Source: Arthrobacter sp. DNA4
GTDB lineage: Bacteria > Actinomycetota > Actinomycetes > Actinomycetales > Micrococcaceae
Direction: 5' to 3'
DNA length: 64,000 bases
NCBI RefSeq assembly: GCF_024362385.1
Contig: NZ_CP101466.1
Span: 2,108,001 to 2,172,000 of the forward strand
In this document: positions 18,311 through 26,653 of the stretch, piece by piece
Layout of the letters: each line of letters opens with the position of its first letter
How positions within the stretch are numbered: the first letter of the stretch is position 1
The notes under the pieces: model-generated
What the model saw: the letters and a program-made list of their open reading frames with translations, nothing else
Told to the model about the DNA's origin: nothing
The model's database searches: none
Translations under genes and position numbers: made by a program

Positions 18311-19158
18311 ATGACCCCCAAAAATCAGTTGCAGTTATTACCGGCGGAGGAACCGGAATAGGAGCCGCCACTGCCGCAACACTCCGGGGCCAAGGGTGGG
18401 AAGTTGTCGTCTGCGGACGCCGCCCAGAAGCTGTAAGCCGAGTCGCTGACATGACCGGCGCCCGCGCTGTCGTCGCGGATGTTGCTTCCGCTTCCGACAT
18501 GGAACGGCTGGTCGCCGATACCGTGGAGCAACTCGGCGCTATTAACGGCCTCGTACTGAATGCCGGAATTGTCCGCGCCGGGAGTGCCGGCGAGCTGTCC
18601 GATGAAGACTGGAACGCCATGGTCAGCACCAACCTCACCGGGCCCTTCCTACTAGTCCGTGCCGCCTTGCCGCACCTGATCAAAGCCAGCGGCTCGATCG
18701 TAGGGGTGGCCTCAGCAGCAGCGCTTCGCGCGACGGCTGGAATCGCGGGCTACGACGCCACGAAGGCCGGCCTTGCCATGTTGATGCAATCCATCGCGGT
18801 CGATTACGGACCGCTCGGGGTGCGCGCCAACGCGGTATGTCCTGGCTGGACCCGGACGGAAATGGCGGATATGGAGATGGGCGAATTTGCTGAACACAGC
18901 GGCATCCATCGCGAGGAAGCCTACAGCCTTGCCACTGCGTTCGTCCCCAGTCGGCGCCCGGCCGCGTCCTCCGAGGCCGCCGATGTCATTGCCTGGCTGC
19001 TCTCCGATCAGGCCTCGTACGTTAATGCAGCCACGATCCCGGTGGATGGGGGACTGATCGCGGTCGAACCCGGAGCCATCGCCTTCGACCCCCGTGTCAG
19101 TATCGGCACCGCTGCCGTAGACGGACCCACCCCGGCGATGCAGGCAATTCCTGACTAA
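18311..19158 (+). pseudogene. Short-chain dehydrogenase/reductase, frameshifted near the start
   Basis: From about base 18325 the frame reads SVAVITGGGTGIGAATAATL, a full Rossmann N-terminus, then continues through SIVGVASAAALRATAG and the catalytic YDATK to a normal C-terminus, about 280 residues in all. No ATG, GTG or TTG lies upstream in that frame before a stop. An ATG with GGGAG upstream sits at 18311 one frame away, and joining the two needs one extra base in the C5A5 tract at 18315-18324. Either the gene is inactivated or a homopolymer base is missing in the assembly. A start at 18451 would remove the nucleotide-binding motif and is not credible. Confidence 0.78.
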
Positions 19159-19193
19159 GCGCTACAGTCCGTCTTTCAGGTGTTACTTGAAAA

Positions 19194-19715
19194 GAGGAGT
19201 GTGGACATTGTCCACACTCTTCCCTTCGGATCCGATGATACTGCCGACGGACTGCTCCGGATTCCGCATGTTTCCGCGGATTCCTAGTGTTTGCAGGGGC
19301 TGGAATGTAGTTCGAGTCCCACCTCGGGCACGACGTATTCCCTCGTCAGGGGCGATTTTGCTTTGACGTGTGTACATAGCTTGCGGTCGCGTCGTCTGAC
19401 GGGTTGGGCTGCGGGCTGTGGTCTGGCTGCCGCGGAGCCTATTCAGGTGTGTGGGTGGCGGGTTCAAGTCCCTGGCTGGTGGGCCTTCCGCCTGCCGCAG
19501 TAGGGTTTCCTGCGTTACCTCCTTCCGGTCATGTTGGGTGGGTCCAGAGGGGCCCACACCTATTCATGGGGCGGGGGAGCGGGGACGACATGACTTCGGA
19601 GATCGCGCCAAAGAGCGCCCCGGGAGTCGGTCTTACGGCGTGCCCACAAGAGTCGCGCCCGAGGTTTGTCCTGCCAAAGAGGGTGGACAGTGTCCACACT
19701 TACGTCTGCTTTATC
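19194..19715 (+). repeat. Long non-coding direct repeat, copy 1 (tRNA-Leu-tail element)
   Basis: This stretch of about 520 bp is closely similar along its length to 34556-35065 in the same orientation. Shared landmarks in order are: a GTGTGGACA palindrome at the left end (here 19197-19219, 11-bp perfect arms around one T), a GATTCCGCATGTTTCC segment, a tRNA-Leu 3' end (19311-19331), a hairpin with T run, a block reading GGCTGTGG then CAGGTGTGTGGGTGGCG, TCAAGTCCCTGGCTGGTGGG, and a second palindrome at the right end (19683-19697) followed by TTACGTCTGCTTTAT. It has no credible gene; open frames in it lack ribosome sites and family resemblance. Confidence 0.75.
19311..19331 (+). other. tRNA-Leu-like 3' end fragment
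   Basis: The 21 bases TTCGAGTCCCA-CCTCGGGCAC match the T-loop, T-stem 3' strand and acceptor 3' strand of actinobacterial tRNA-Leu genes (acceptor GCCCGAG). The upstream half of the T-stem does not pair, so only the 3' end of a tRNA is present. Site-specific integrases commonly use tRNA 3' ends as attachment sites and leave such fragments behind. Confidence 0.6.
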
Positions 19716-20010
19716 GAAGGCCGAGTGAACTTGAGTCCGATGTCAGTTGGGGCCCCCAACACGTGGTCTTCGGGTGCCCTCCGCGGGTGCAAGAGGCAGT
19801 CAGGCCAGGTCTCGCCTGCCGCCTCTATGCCTCGAAACGCTAGGGATTTGAGGCACTGAGGTTTCGAGACAGCGGCGACCGGCCATGTCCGCAACCTTAA
19901 GTCTCGGAGTACGGCCGGGGGCGCTGGTTTTCCTGTTTTATCTGTTTCGGAGTTCTGCTTGTTCCGTCAGCGAAGGAGATGGCTCAGCGGTGCCTTACGG
20001 GGGCCGTGGA
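19716..20010. other. Intergenic stretch, no gene seen
   Basis: About 300 bp between the long repeat and the nitrilase remnant. Short open frames exist on both strands but none has a ribosome site or recognisable sequence. Confidence 0.5.
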
Positions 20011-20671
20011 TCACACATGCGCGGAAGCCTCTGCTTCTGAAGCTTCGTCCCACTGAGCCTCAAGCGACGACTGGGTCTGTGTAGGCGCCTTCGGCATGGT
20101 GCTGTGACGGATGACCGGGGTGCGGGGCGTGTCGTCGAAGATTAGCCGTGTGACGTCGGCGCGGGCGTAGTGGCCTGCGGGGTCGACGGTGTTCTTGGCA
20201 AGGTCGATGTCCGCCAGGTCGAGGTCAGCGTAAACGATGCCTTCCTCGGTGGGGTCCAGAGGCTCTGTGATGAGGCTGGAGTGCGGACCGTACACTCGGG
20301 CGTAACCACCGCCGCCTGTGTAGACGGGCGTGGGTCCTCCGTCTGCTGTTGGGAACTTTAGGGCTCCGTCATCGGACATGATTTGCGTGGCGGTGATCAC
20401 GAAGGCGCTGCCTTCGAGGGCGTATGTCTGGGAGCAGGCCATGATGGATTCGGGGCTCAGCGCCGGCACGTTGCCCAGGATTCCGAGGCAGGGCCAGCCG
20501 GCGACGTGGATCTGTTCGTTCTGCGCGTACATGGCATATTGTCAGCGGCTGGAGGTGTTCGAAGCGCTGTAAGGCCCCAACCCGGCCCAACGGCGTGTCG
20601 AGGACTTTGATGCTGCTGCCGTCGCCTTCGCCGAACAGTGTCCGCTCTGCATGGGTGGGCTTGGGCTTTCG
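20011..20671 (-). pseudogene. Nitrilase C-terminal fragment, inactivated
   Basis: Two frames together give the second half of an aliphatic/arylacetonitrile-type nitrilase: [17 protein letters not shown], then GRVGA and EHLQPL in one frame, followed by [15 protein letters not shown] and the C-terminal third in another. The catalytic motif that should read NCWEH after GAL reads QRFEH, so the nucleophilic cysteine is lost. The first about 130 residues are missing and the upstream edge abuts a glycosidase fragment on the other strand. This is a clear dead gene. Confidence 0.78.
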
Positions 20672-20675
20672 TGAG

Positions 20676-20822
20676 CACGGCCAGCTGAGGACACTCGCCA
20701 GGATGGATGGCCGGTATCTTTCCACCGAGGTCGCGGGCGGGTTCACTGGCCGCGTTATCGGGCTGGCGGCAACCAGTGGCAGCGTTATCACCGAACGGTT
20801 CGAATACAACCATCGCGACTAG
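20676..20822 (+). pseudogene. C-terminal scrap of a GH43-type glycosidase
   Basis: About 48 codons ending in a stop read [16 protein letters not shown], then [15 protein letters not shown] and a final FEYNHRD. This resembles the C-terminal beta-sandwich tail of family 43 xylosidases/arabinosidases, where a GGFTG...G.YAT...F.Y pattern is typical. No catalytic domain is present. It butts directly against the nitrilase fragment on the opposite strand, marking a deletion or recombination joint. Confidence 0.5.
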
Positions 20823-20957
20823 CACGGCCATGCTTGGTTCTTCGTGCCGGCGTGCTGTGCCGATGATCGGCTCCGCCGGGACGTGGTCGTCACAGAGAAC
20901 TGGCGACACTGACCAAAGACAGAACGCCACCTATCGGCAAATTCCACAAGGTATGCG

Positions 20958-21779
20958 TCAGGTGGTTTCTGCCCTGACGGTGTTGGTGATGCTGCCAATC
21001 CCTTCCACGCTCACGGTGATGGTGTCACCGTCTTTGAGGAACAGTTGGGGGTCACGGCGGTATCCGACTCCGGCTGGTGTGCCGGTGAGGATGACGTCCC
21101 CGGGTTCCAGGGTGGTGAATTCGGAGATGGTGGCGATGAGTGTGGGGATGCTGAAGATCAGGTGGGAGAGGTCCGATTTTTGGACGACTTCCCCGTTCAG
21201 GTTGGTGCTGATGCCGGCCTTGCTGATGTCGGTTTCTGCCGGGGTGACGATGTGCGGGCCGAGCGGGGTGGTGTTGTCCCAGATCTTGCCCTGCAGCCAT
21301 TGGCGGGACTTGTTCTGGAAGTCGCGCATGGTGACGTCGTTGGAGACGCAGTAGCCAAGGATGTGGTCCATGGCGTTGTGTTCGGTGATGCGGCGGCCTG
21401 TCTTGCCGATGATGACGGCGAGTTCGCCCTCGAAGTCGACTTGGGTGGATTCCGGGGGAAGGATGATGTTGTCGGCGGGTCCTATGAGGGTGGATGTGTA
21501 CTTGGGGAAGAGGACGGGAAAGGTGGCCGTGCTGGTGTCGTCGGCATGGTCTTTGTAGTTCAGGCCCACGCAGAGGATCTTGCCGGCCTTTGGTGACGCC
21601 GCGCGCAGGGTGACTTCGGACAGGGGAACCCGTGATTCCCTCAGGCGGGCGGCACTGGCAAGGAGATCGGCGGTTGTTTCCGGTCCGATGTCGGTGAGCC
21701 CGGCCAGCGGGATGAGGTGTTCGCCGTGAACTTCGCCAAGGTAGTTGTGACCCTTGTATCGGTAGTTTGCGTAGGCCAT
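20958..21779 (-). CDS. Fumarylacetoacetate hydrolase (FAH) family protein
   Basis: A 273-residue FAH-fold enzyme. The metal-binding and catalytic signature is complete: LCVGLNYKDHADD near residue 90, DFEGELAVIIGKTGR, GYCVSNDVTMRDFQ and GDVILTGTPAGVGY near the end. Members cleave or hydrolyse acylpyruvates, diketo acids or ureidoglycolate, or decarboxylate oxaloacetate. ATG 21779 with GAAGAGAG upstream is preferred over an in-frame start 81 bp earlier. It is last in the minus-strand dicarboxylate operon, where a keto-acid hydrolase or oxaloacetate-decarboxylase-like activity would make sense. Confidence 0.87.
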   Translation of the reverse strand: MAYANYRYKGHNYLGEVHGEHLIPLAGLTDIGPETTADLLASAARLRESRVPLSEVTLRAASPKAGKILCVGLNYKDHADDTSTATFPVLFPKYTSTLIGPADNIILPPESTQVDFEGELAVIIGKTGRRITEHNAMDHILGYCVSNDVTMRDFQNKSRQWLQGKIWDNTTPLGPHIVTPAETDISKAGISTNLNGEVVQKSDLSHLIFSIPTLIATISEFTTLEPGDVILTGTPAGVGYRRDPQLFLKDGDTITVSVEGIGSITNTVRAETT

Positions 21780-21892
21780 TCGTTCTCTCTTCAGATCTTG
21801 GTTGCTGATTACGGCGGTGGGCGGACGTGCCGGACGGTAGCAGTTGTTCATCAGCGGCATCCGTGCCGCTTCGGTCCCCTTGGGCGCAGGCC

Positions 21893-22810
21893 CTAACCTG
21901 CCGGCTGCACTCCGAAGGCGACGGCGAGTTTCATGATCTTCTCGGCGCGGCCCAGGCGGGGCAGGTCGGAGCCGTCGCGGATGACGCGGCCGTTGGCTTC
22001 GAAGTCGTTCATGAAGTCGGTGGCCCAGGCGACGTCCGACGGCGTGGGGCTGATGACCTCGTTGATGACCGGTGTTTGGTCGATGGCCAGGCAGAGCTTG
22101 CCGGTCATGCCCATCATCACGGTGATGCCGGTCTGCTCGCGCAGGATGGGATGGTTGGTGCCGACGGTGGGGCCGTCGATGGGGCCGGGGAGGTTGCCGA
22201 CGCGGCTGGCGACGACGAGCTTGGCGCGCGGGTAGGCCATGGCGTCGGGGGTGGCGGCCATGCCCGTGTCGCGGCGGAAGTCACCGGAGCCGAAGGCCAG
22301 GCGGAACGCGCCCTGGGCCTTGGCGATGTGGTTGGCTTCCTCGATGCCGAGCGCGGATTCCACCAGCGGGATCACGGGCGTCTTGCCGTCCATGCGGTGG
22401 TAGCTCTCGGTCACCTGGTCCGCGGATTCGGTCTTGGCGAGCATGACTCCCAGCAGGCCGGGCGTGCCGCGGAGACCGGCGAGGTCATCGGCCCAGAACG
22501 GGCTGGTGGCGTCGTTGATCCGGACCCAGGCCTTGCCACCGGCGGTCAGCCAGTCGATGACGTTGTTCCGGGCCTGGTCCTTCTGCGACGGGTCCACCGC
22601 GTCTTCAATATCCAGGATGATCGAATCGGCACGGGAGACGGCCGACTGGTCGAAGAGCTCCGGCTTCATGGCATTGACCAGCAGCCAGGAACGGGCGATC
22701 TCTGCAGGGATATTGCGTTCCGGAATGAAGCCCGGAAGCACATTGCCTGGCACCGGGGTGGAGTAGGAGGTGTCTTCGGTGCTTTGGGGCATGTAGGTGG
22801 GCTGCGTCAT
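21893..22810 (-). CDS. HpcH/HpaI aldolase, CitE-like lyase
   Basis: A 305-residue protein of the CitE (citrate lyase beta / malyl-CoA lyase) group. SWLLVNAMKPELF, DSIILDIEDAVDP with the metal-binding acidic residues, VRINDATSPFW and PLVESALGIEEA are recognisable. Family members cleave malyl-, citramalyl- or citryl-type CoA thioesters. The ATG at 22810 follows GGAG. No citrate lyase alpha or gamma subunits are nearby, so a stand-alone CoA-ester lyase acting on a hydroxy-dicarboxylate is more likely than a citrate lyase complex. Confidence 0.86.
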   Translation of the reverse strand: MTQPTYMPQSTEDTSYSTPVPGNVLPGFIPERNIPAEIARSWLLVNAMKPELFDQSAVSRADSIILDIEDAVDPSQKDQARNNVIDWLTAGGKAWVRINDATSPFWADDLAGLRGTPGLLGVMLAKTESADQVTESYHRMDGKTPVIPLVESALGIEEANHIAKAQGAFRLAFGSGDFRRDTGMAATPDAMAYPRAKLVVASRVGNLPGPIDGPTVGTNHPILREQTGITVMMGMTGKLCLAIDQTPVINEVISPTPSDVAWATDFMNDFEANGRVIRDGSDLPRLGRAEKIMKLAVAFGVQPAG

Positions 22811-22821
22811 GGGTCTCCGTG

Positions 22822-23025
22822 CTAGGCCAAGTGCGGGGATGGTGCTGTCGATGTCAACCGGTGGCAGAGCCCGGCATCCACGGTTCCGGTGCGGATGATG
22901 TGGTCGTGCTGGAGGATCTGGACGGTCTCTCCGATGAGCCGGCGCCAGTGGAGGTGCTGGCGGAGCATGATCCGCTCTCCGAAGGCGGGTGTGCGCCCGT
23001 TGCTGGGGCCAGTCGAGGGGGTCAT
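22822..23025 (-). CDS. Small hypothetical protein, translationally coupled
   Basis: A 67-residue basic protein whose ATG (23023-23025) overlaps the TGA of the upstream dehydrogenase gene (ATGA), so ribosomes can re-initiate. Its core LHWRRLIGETVQI followed by IRTGTVDAG resembles the W-x2-L-GDR proteins at 2241 and 9018, but its C-terminal half looks shortened. It fills the gap before the CitE-like gene. Function unknown. Confidence 0.55.
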   Translation of the reverse strand: MTPSTGPSNGRTPAFGERIMLRQHLHWRRLIGETVQILQHDHIIRTGTVDAGLCHRLTSTAPSPHLA

Positions 23026-24101
23026 GATGTCGTCAGGGCCGATGCCACTGCTTTGCCCAGTTCCTCTGTGGTGGCATTGCCGCCCATGTCCGGTGTGAGT
23101 GCCTGATGTCCGTTGGCGAGCACGGTTTCCATGGCGGTGGTGATGGCGGCGGCGGCTTTGGGTTGTCCCAGGTGGTCCAGCATCATGGCGGCGCACCAGA
23201 TCTGGCCGATGGGGTTGGCGATGCCTTTGCCGGCGATGTCCGGGGCGGACCCGTGGACGGGTTCGAAGAGGCTGGGGAATTTGCGTTCGGGGTTGATGTT
23301 TCCGCTGGGTGCGATGCCGATGGTTCCGGTGCAGGCCGGTCCGAGGTCGGAGAGGATGTCGCCGAAGAGGTTGCTGGCGACGACGACGTCGAACCAGTCG
23401 GGGTGCATGACGAAGTTCGCGGCCAGGATGTCGATGTGGTACTTGTCGACCTCCAGATCGACGAAGCCCTTGGCCATGGCTTCCACGCGTTCGTCCCAGT
23501 AGGGCATGGTGATGGAGATGCCGTTGCTCTTCGTGGCGGAGGTCAGGTGCTTCTTGGGCCGGCTCTGGGCGAGCTCGAAGGCGTACTTGAGGATGCGGTC
23601 CACGCCGGTGCGGGTCATGACGGTTTCCTGGACCACTGTTTCGCGGTCGGTGTCTTCGAAGATTTTCCCGCCGATACTGGAGTATTCGCCTTCGGTGTTT
23701 TCGCGCACGACATAGAAGTCGACGTCGCCCGGGTCCCGCCCGGTGAGGGGGCTGGGCACCCCGGGAAGGAGCTTGACCGGGCGGAGGCTGACGTACTGGT
23801 CGAAATGGCGTCGGAACTGCAGGAGGCTTCCCCACAGCGAGACGTGGTCGGGGACCACGTCGGGCCAGCCGACGGCGCCGAAGAAGATGGAGTCGAACTG
23901 GTTTAGTTCCTCGAACCACCCGTCGGGCAGCATTTTCCCGTGCCGGGTGTAGTAGTCAGCCGAGGCGTAATCGAAGTGCTCGTATTTGAGGTTGAGGTCG
24001 AAGGCGGCGGCTGCGGCGTCCAGGACGCGCAGTCCTTCGGGTACGACTTCGGTGCCGATTCCGTCTCCGGGAATGACTGCGATGCGGTGGGGTTTCGACA
24101 T
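23022..24101 (-). CDS. Tartrate/D-malate dehydrogenase-type decarboxylating dehydrogenase
   Basis: A 359-residue member of the isocitrate/isopropylmalate dehydrogenase family. IPGDGIGTEVVPE at the N-terminus, VVRENTEGEYSS near residue 138 and the metal-binding FGDILSDLGPACTG near residue 250 are intact. The GAVGWPDVVPDHVSLWG segment is typical of tartrate dehydrogenase / D-malate dehydrogenase rather than isopropylmalate dehydrogenase. It would oxidise tartrate or D-malate with NAD, in line with the D-tartrate-dehydratase-like and DctA genes upstream. Start ATG 24101 has GAAGG upstream. Confidence 0.9.
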   Translation of the reverse strand: MSKPHRIAVIPGDGIGTEVVPEGLRVLDAAAAAFDLNLKYEHFDYASADYYTRHGKMLPDGWFEELNQFDSIFFGAVGWPDVVPDHVSLWGSLLQFRRHFDQYVSLRPVKLLPGVPSPLTGRDPGDVDFYVVRENTEGEYSSIGGKIFEDTDRETVVQETVMTRTGVDRILKYAFELAQSRPKKHLTSATKSNGISITMPYWDERVEAMAKGFVDLEVDKYHIDILAANFVMHPDWFDVVVASNLFGDILSDLGPACTGTIGIAPSGNINPERKFPSLFEPVHGSAPDIAGKGIANPIGQIWCAAMMLDHLGQPKAAAAITTAMETVLANGHQALTPDMGGNATTEELGKAVASALTTS

Positions 24102-24136
24102 CAGGGAACCTTCTTCTTCTTTGTCGGTGTTTGGGG

Positions 24137-25084
24137 TTAGCGGTCGACCGGGTGGGCCGGTTCGCGGTTTTCGAGGACGTCGATGACGGCGTGTGCGGCT
24201 GCCAGCCCGGCCCGTGCCCGTGCCTCGATCGTTTGTCCGGCGAGGTGGGAGGTGATGAGCACATTCTCCAGGCCGCGTAGGGGGCTGTCGTCGGGTAGGG
24301 GTTCGCTCTCGAGTACGTCCAGTGCGGCGCCGGCGATAGTGCCGTCGGAGAGTGCTTTGGCCAAGGCTTGTTCGTCCACGAGGGAGCCGCGGGCGGTGTT
24401 GATAAGGACTGCGGTGGGTTTCATTCTTTGCAGCCGGGGCGCGTCGATGAGTTTGCCGGAGCTTTGGCCTGCGCGGGTGTGCAGGGAGAGGTAGTCGGCG
24501 TTGGCGATGACGGTGTCGAGATCCGTGTAGTGGAACGTGGTGTTTGCTGGGTCTGGGTGGGCGGTGTTGACCAGGACGTTCATGCCGAGCGCTGCGCCCA
24601 GGCTTGCCGTGGCGCGTCCGCTGGGCCCGTAGCCGACTATTCCCAGGGTGGAACCTCGGAGCTCATGGCCGGCTTCCCGGGGCCAGCCGCCTTGGCGGAC
24701 GGCGGTGGTGACCTCCAGGAGGCGGCGTGCGGACATGATGATCAGTCCGATGGCCAGTTCGGCGACCGAGTGGTGGTTTGTTGCGGGGGCGTTGCAGACC
24801 CTGATTCCTTGTGCGGCCGCGGCCTCGACGTCGATGGAGTCGTATCCCACGCCGCTGCGGGCGATGACTTTCAGGGATGCGGCGGCGGAGAGCATGTCGG
24901 CGGTGACCGGTTCGCTGGCGAGGATGGCTCCGGAGATGCCGTCGAACAGTGAGCGGCGTTCCTCCAGTGTCCGTGAGCCTCTGGACGGTGCGTAGACGGG
25001 TTCCAGGCCATGGTCGCGGAGGAGGTCGTAGACGGTATCTCCGGCGTGCAGGTAGTCGGTAGTGATGAGTATGCGCCGGGCCAT
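24137..25084 (-). CDS. D-isomer-specific 2-hydroxyacid dehydrogenase
   Basis: A 315-residue NAD-dependent dehydrogenase related to phosphoglycerate and hydroxypyruvate reductases. The substrate loop ARSGVGYDSIDVEAA, the nucleotide motif GIVGYGPSGRA, the catalytic Arg in INTARGSLVDE, Glu in LESEPLPDDSPL and His in ITSHLAGQT are present. In the tartrate-type operon it could reduce a tartrate breakdown product such as hydroxypyruvate or tartronate semialdehyde. It is followed within 35 bp by the tartrate/D-malate dehydrogenase gene. Confidence 0.88.
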   Translation of the reverse strand: MARRILITTDYLHAGDTVYDLLRDHGLEPVYAPSRGSRTLEERRSLFDGISGAILASEPVTADMLSAAASLKVIARSGVGYDSIDVEAAAAQGIRVCNAPATNHHSVAELAIGLIIMSARRLLEVTTAVRQGGWPREAGHELRGSTLGIVGYGPSGRATASLGAALGMNVLVNTAHPDPANTTFHYTDLDTVIANADYLSLHTRAGQSSGKLIDAPRLQRMKPTAVLINTARGSLVDEQALAKALSDGTIAGAALDVLESEPLPDDSPLRGLENVLITSHLAGQTIEARARAGLAAAHAVIDVLENREPAHPVDR

Positions 25085-25143
25085 GGTGTGGTGTTCCTCG
25101 TCGGTATAGCGGTGGGCTGGTGCTGGGTGAAGTGCACAATGGG

Positions 25144-25177
25144 CAGGGCCGCCGCCCCGGGGAGAGAGGCGGCCCTG
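25144..25177. terminator. Hairpin between dctA and the hydroxyacid dehydrogenase
   Basis: A 10-bp perfect stem (CAGGGCCGCC at 25144-25153 pairing with 25168-25177). It has no T run on the minus strand, so it may attenuate or stabilise the operon message rather than end it. Confidence 0.4.
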
Positions 25178-25184
25178 TCAGGGT

Positions 25185-26558
25185 TTAGTGGGCGTCGACC
25201 GTCTCGCTCTCGACGTGGTCGGCCGTCCTTGCAGGAAGTTCGTTTTTCTTTCGACCCGATGCGTGTATCACGTTGCGGGCCTGTGCCAGGTCGAAGTCTT
25301 TCTCCCATTTGCCGACGACGACTGTTGCCAGCACGTTGCCGATGACGTTGATGAAGACGCGGCCTTCGTTCAGGAGGCGGTCAACACCGACGATGAGGGC
25401 GAGGGCCGCGGTGGGGATGGCGCTGACGGCTCCGAGGGAGCCGGCGAGCACGATGAAGGCTCCGCCGGCGACGCCGGCTGTTCCCTTGCTGGAAATCATC
25501 ATGATGCCGACCATGGCCAGTTGCTGTTCCCAGGAGAGGTTGATCCCGACGGCCTGAGCCAGGAAGACGGATGCCATGGTGAGGTAGATCGCGGATCCGT
25601 CGAGGTTGAAGGAGAACGCGGATGGGATGACGATGCCGACGGTCGGCTTGCCGACGCCCATGTTTTCGAGCTTCTTCATGACCTGCGGGAGCACGGCCTC
25701 GCTGGAGCATGTTGCCAGGGCGATCAGGAGCTCGTCTTTGAAGTAGCGCATGACGGTGAAGATGTTCAGGCCGCAGGTCCGGGCGATGATGCCGAGGACG
25801 ACGAGGACGTAAACGATGCATGTGGCGGTGAAGAGCAGGATGAGGAAGCCGAGCTGCTGAAGGTTGGTGGCCCCGTACTTGGCCACGGTGGCGGCAAGGG
25901 CGCCGAAGGTGCCGATGGGTGCCAGGCGCATGAGCCAGCCAACGATCCGGAAAATAACGGTGGATAGGGCGCGGATGCCGCCGGTGAGCAGGACGCCGGA
26001 TTCGCCCGAGAGGTTCAGTGCTGCGCCGAAGACGATGGAGACCAGGAGGGCGGCCGGGATGGCGCTGCTGGTGAGGGCGCCGAAGAAGGATGCCGGGATG
26101 AGGCTGTTGACGAACTCGATGCCGTCAAAGCTCTTGCCGGCGCCCGGGATCTTGTCGGCGTTCAGCTTGGAGACGTCGATGTTCATGCCTTGGCCGGGGT
26201 GGAAGACGTTCGCCACGACCAAGCCGATGAGCATCGAAATCAGGGAAAGGACGATGAAGTAGCCGAGGGCTTTGAGGCCGATTCGTCCTGCCTTGCGGAG
26301 GCTGTCCATTGACGCAACGCCGAGGGTCACGACGCAGAAGACGACCGGGATGATGATCATCTTGACCAGTGCGATGAACCAGTCGCTCAGCGGGGTCAGC
26401 TGCGAGCCGACCTGCGGGATGAAGATACCGACGAGGATGCCGAGGACTCCACCCAGGAGCACCTGGAACCAGAGTTCGCGGATCAGGCGCCCGAACCGAG
26501 AGAGCTGTTTGGGTGGGTGTGGGGAATGCTGGTGGTGCTGCATGGTGTGGGAAGACAT
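25185..26558 (-). CDS. dctA: C4-dicarboxylate:cation symporter
   Basis: A 457-residue DAACS-family transporter. The serine-rich re-entrant loop is MMISSKGTAGVAGGAF, the cation-binding segment is SAFSFNLDGSAIY, and the N-terminal LWFQVLLGGVLGILVGIF is typical of DctA, which imports succinate, fumarate, malate and related acids. Ribosome site AAAGGAG precedes ATG 26558. In this operon the cargo is probably tartrate or malate. The histidine-rich N-terminal tail (HHQHSPHPPK) is unusual. Confidence 0.93.
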   Translation of the reverse strand: MSSHTMQHHQHSPHPPKQLSRFGRLIRELWFQVLLGGVLGILVGIFIPQVGSQLTPLSDWFIALVKMIIIPVVFCVVTLGVASMDSLRKAGRIGLKALGYFIVLSLISMLIGLVVANVFHPGQGMNIDVSKLNADKIPGAGKSFDGIEFVNSLIPASFFGALTSSAIPAALLVSIVFGAALNLSGESGVLLTGGIRALSTVIFRIVGWLMRLAPIGTFGALAATVAKYGATNLQQLGFLILLFTATCIVYVLVVLGIIARTCGLNIFTVMRYFKDELLIALATCSSEAVLPQVMKKLENMGVGKPTVGIVIPSAFSFNLDGSAIYLTMASVFLAQAVGINLSWEQQLAMVGIMMISSKGTAGVAGGAFIVLAGSLGAVSAIPTAALALIVGVDRLLNEGRVFINVIGNVLATVVVGKWEKDFDLAQARNVIHASGRKKNELPARTADHVESETVDAH

Positions 26559-26608
26559 CTTGGGTGCTCCTTTGCACGTCAGACAGAGAAGTTTGGGGTG
26601 GTTGCCTG

Positions 26609-26635
26609 GTCCCGGGCAGTTCTGCTGCCCGGGAC
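26609..26635. terminator. Hairpin between the dehydratase and dctA
   Basis: An 11-bp perfect stem (GTCCCGGGCAG at 26609-26619 pairing with 26625-26635) with a five-base loop in the 95-bp gap. Without a T run it looks like an attenuator or message-processing site that could lower or separate dctA expression. Confidence 0.45.
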
Positions 26636-26653
26636 AAGACAGGTGTGGGTGGT

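Noticed and set aside
19431..19490. GGCGGGTTCAAGTCCCTGG looked like the T-arm of a second tRNA.
   Set aside because: No acceptor, D-arm or anticodon arm can be drawn around it; kept only as part of the repeat.
19404..19859. Open frames in the long repeat (here and at 34729-34963) encode similar peptides in both copies.
   Set aside because: The similarity follows from the DNA repeat itself; there is no ribosome site, no family and the frames end at different points.
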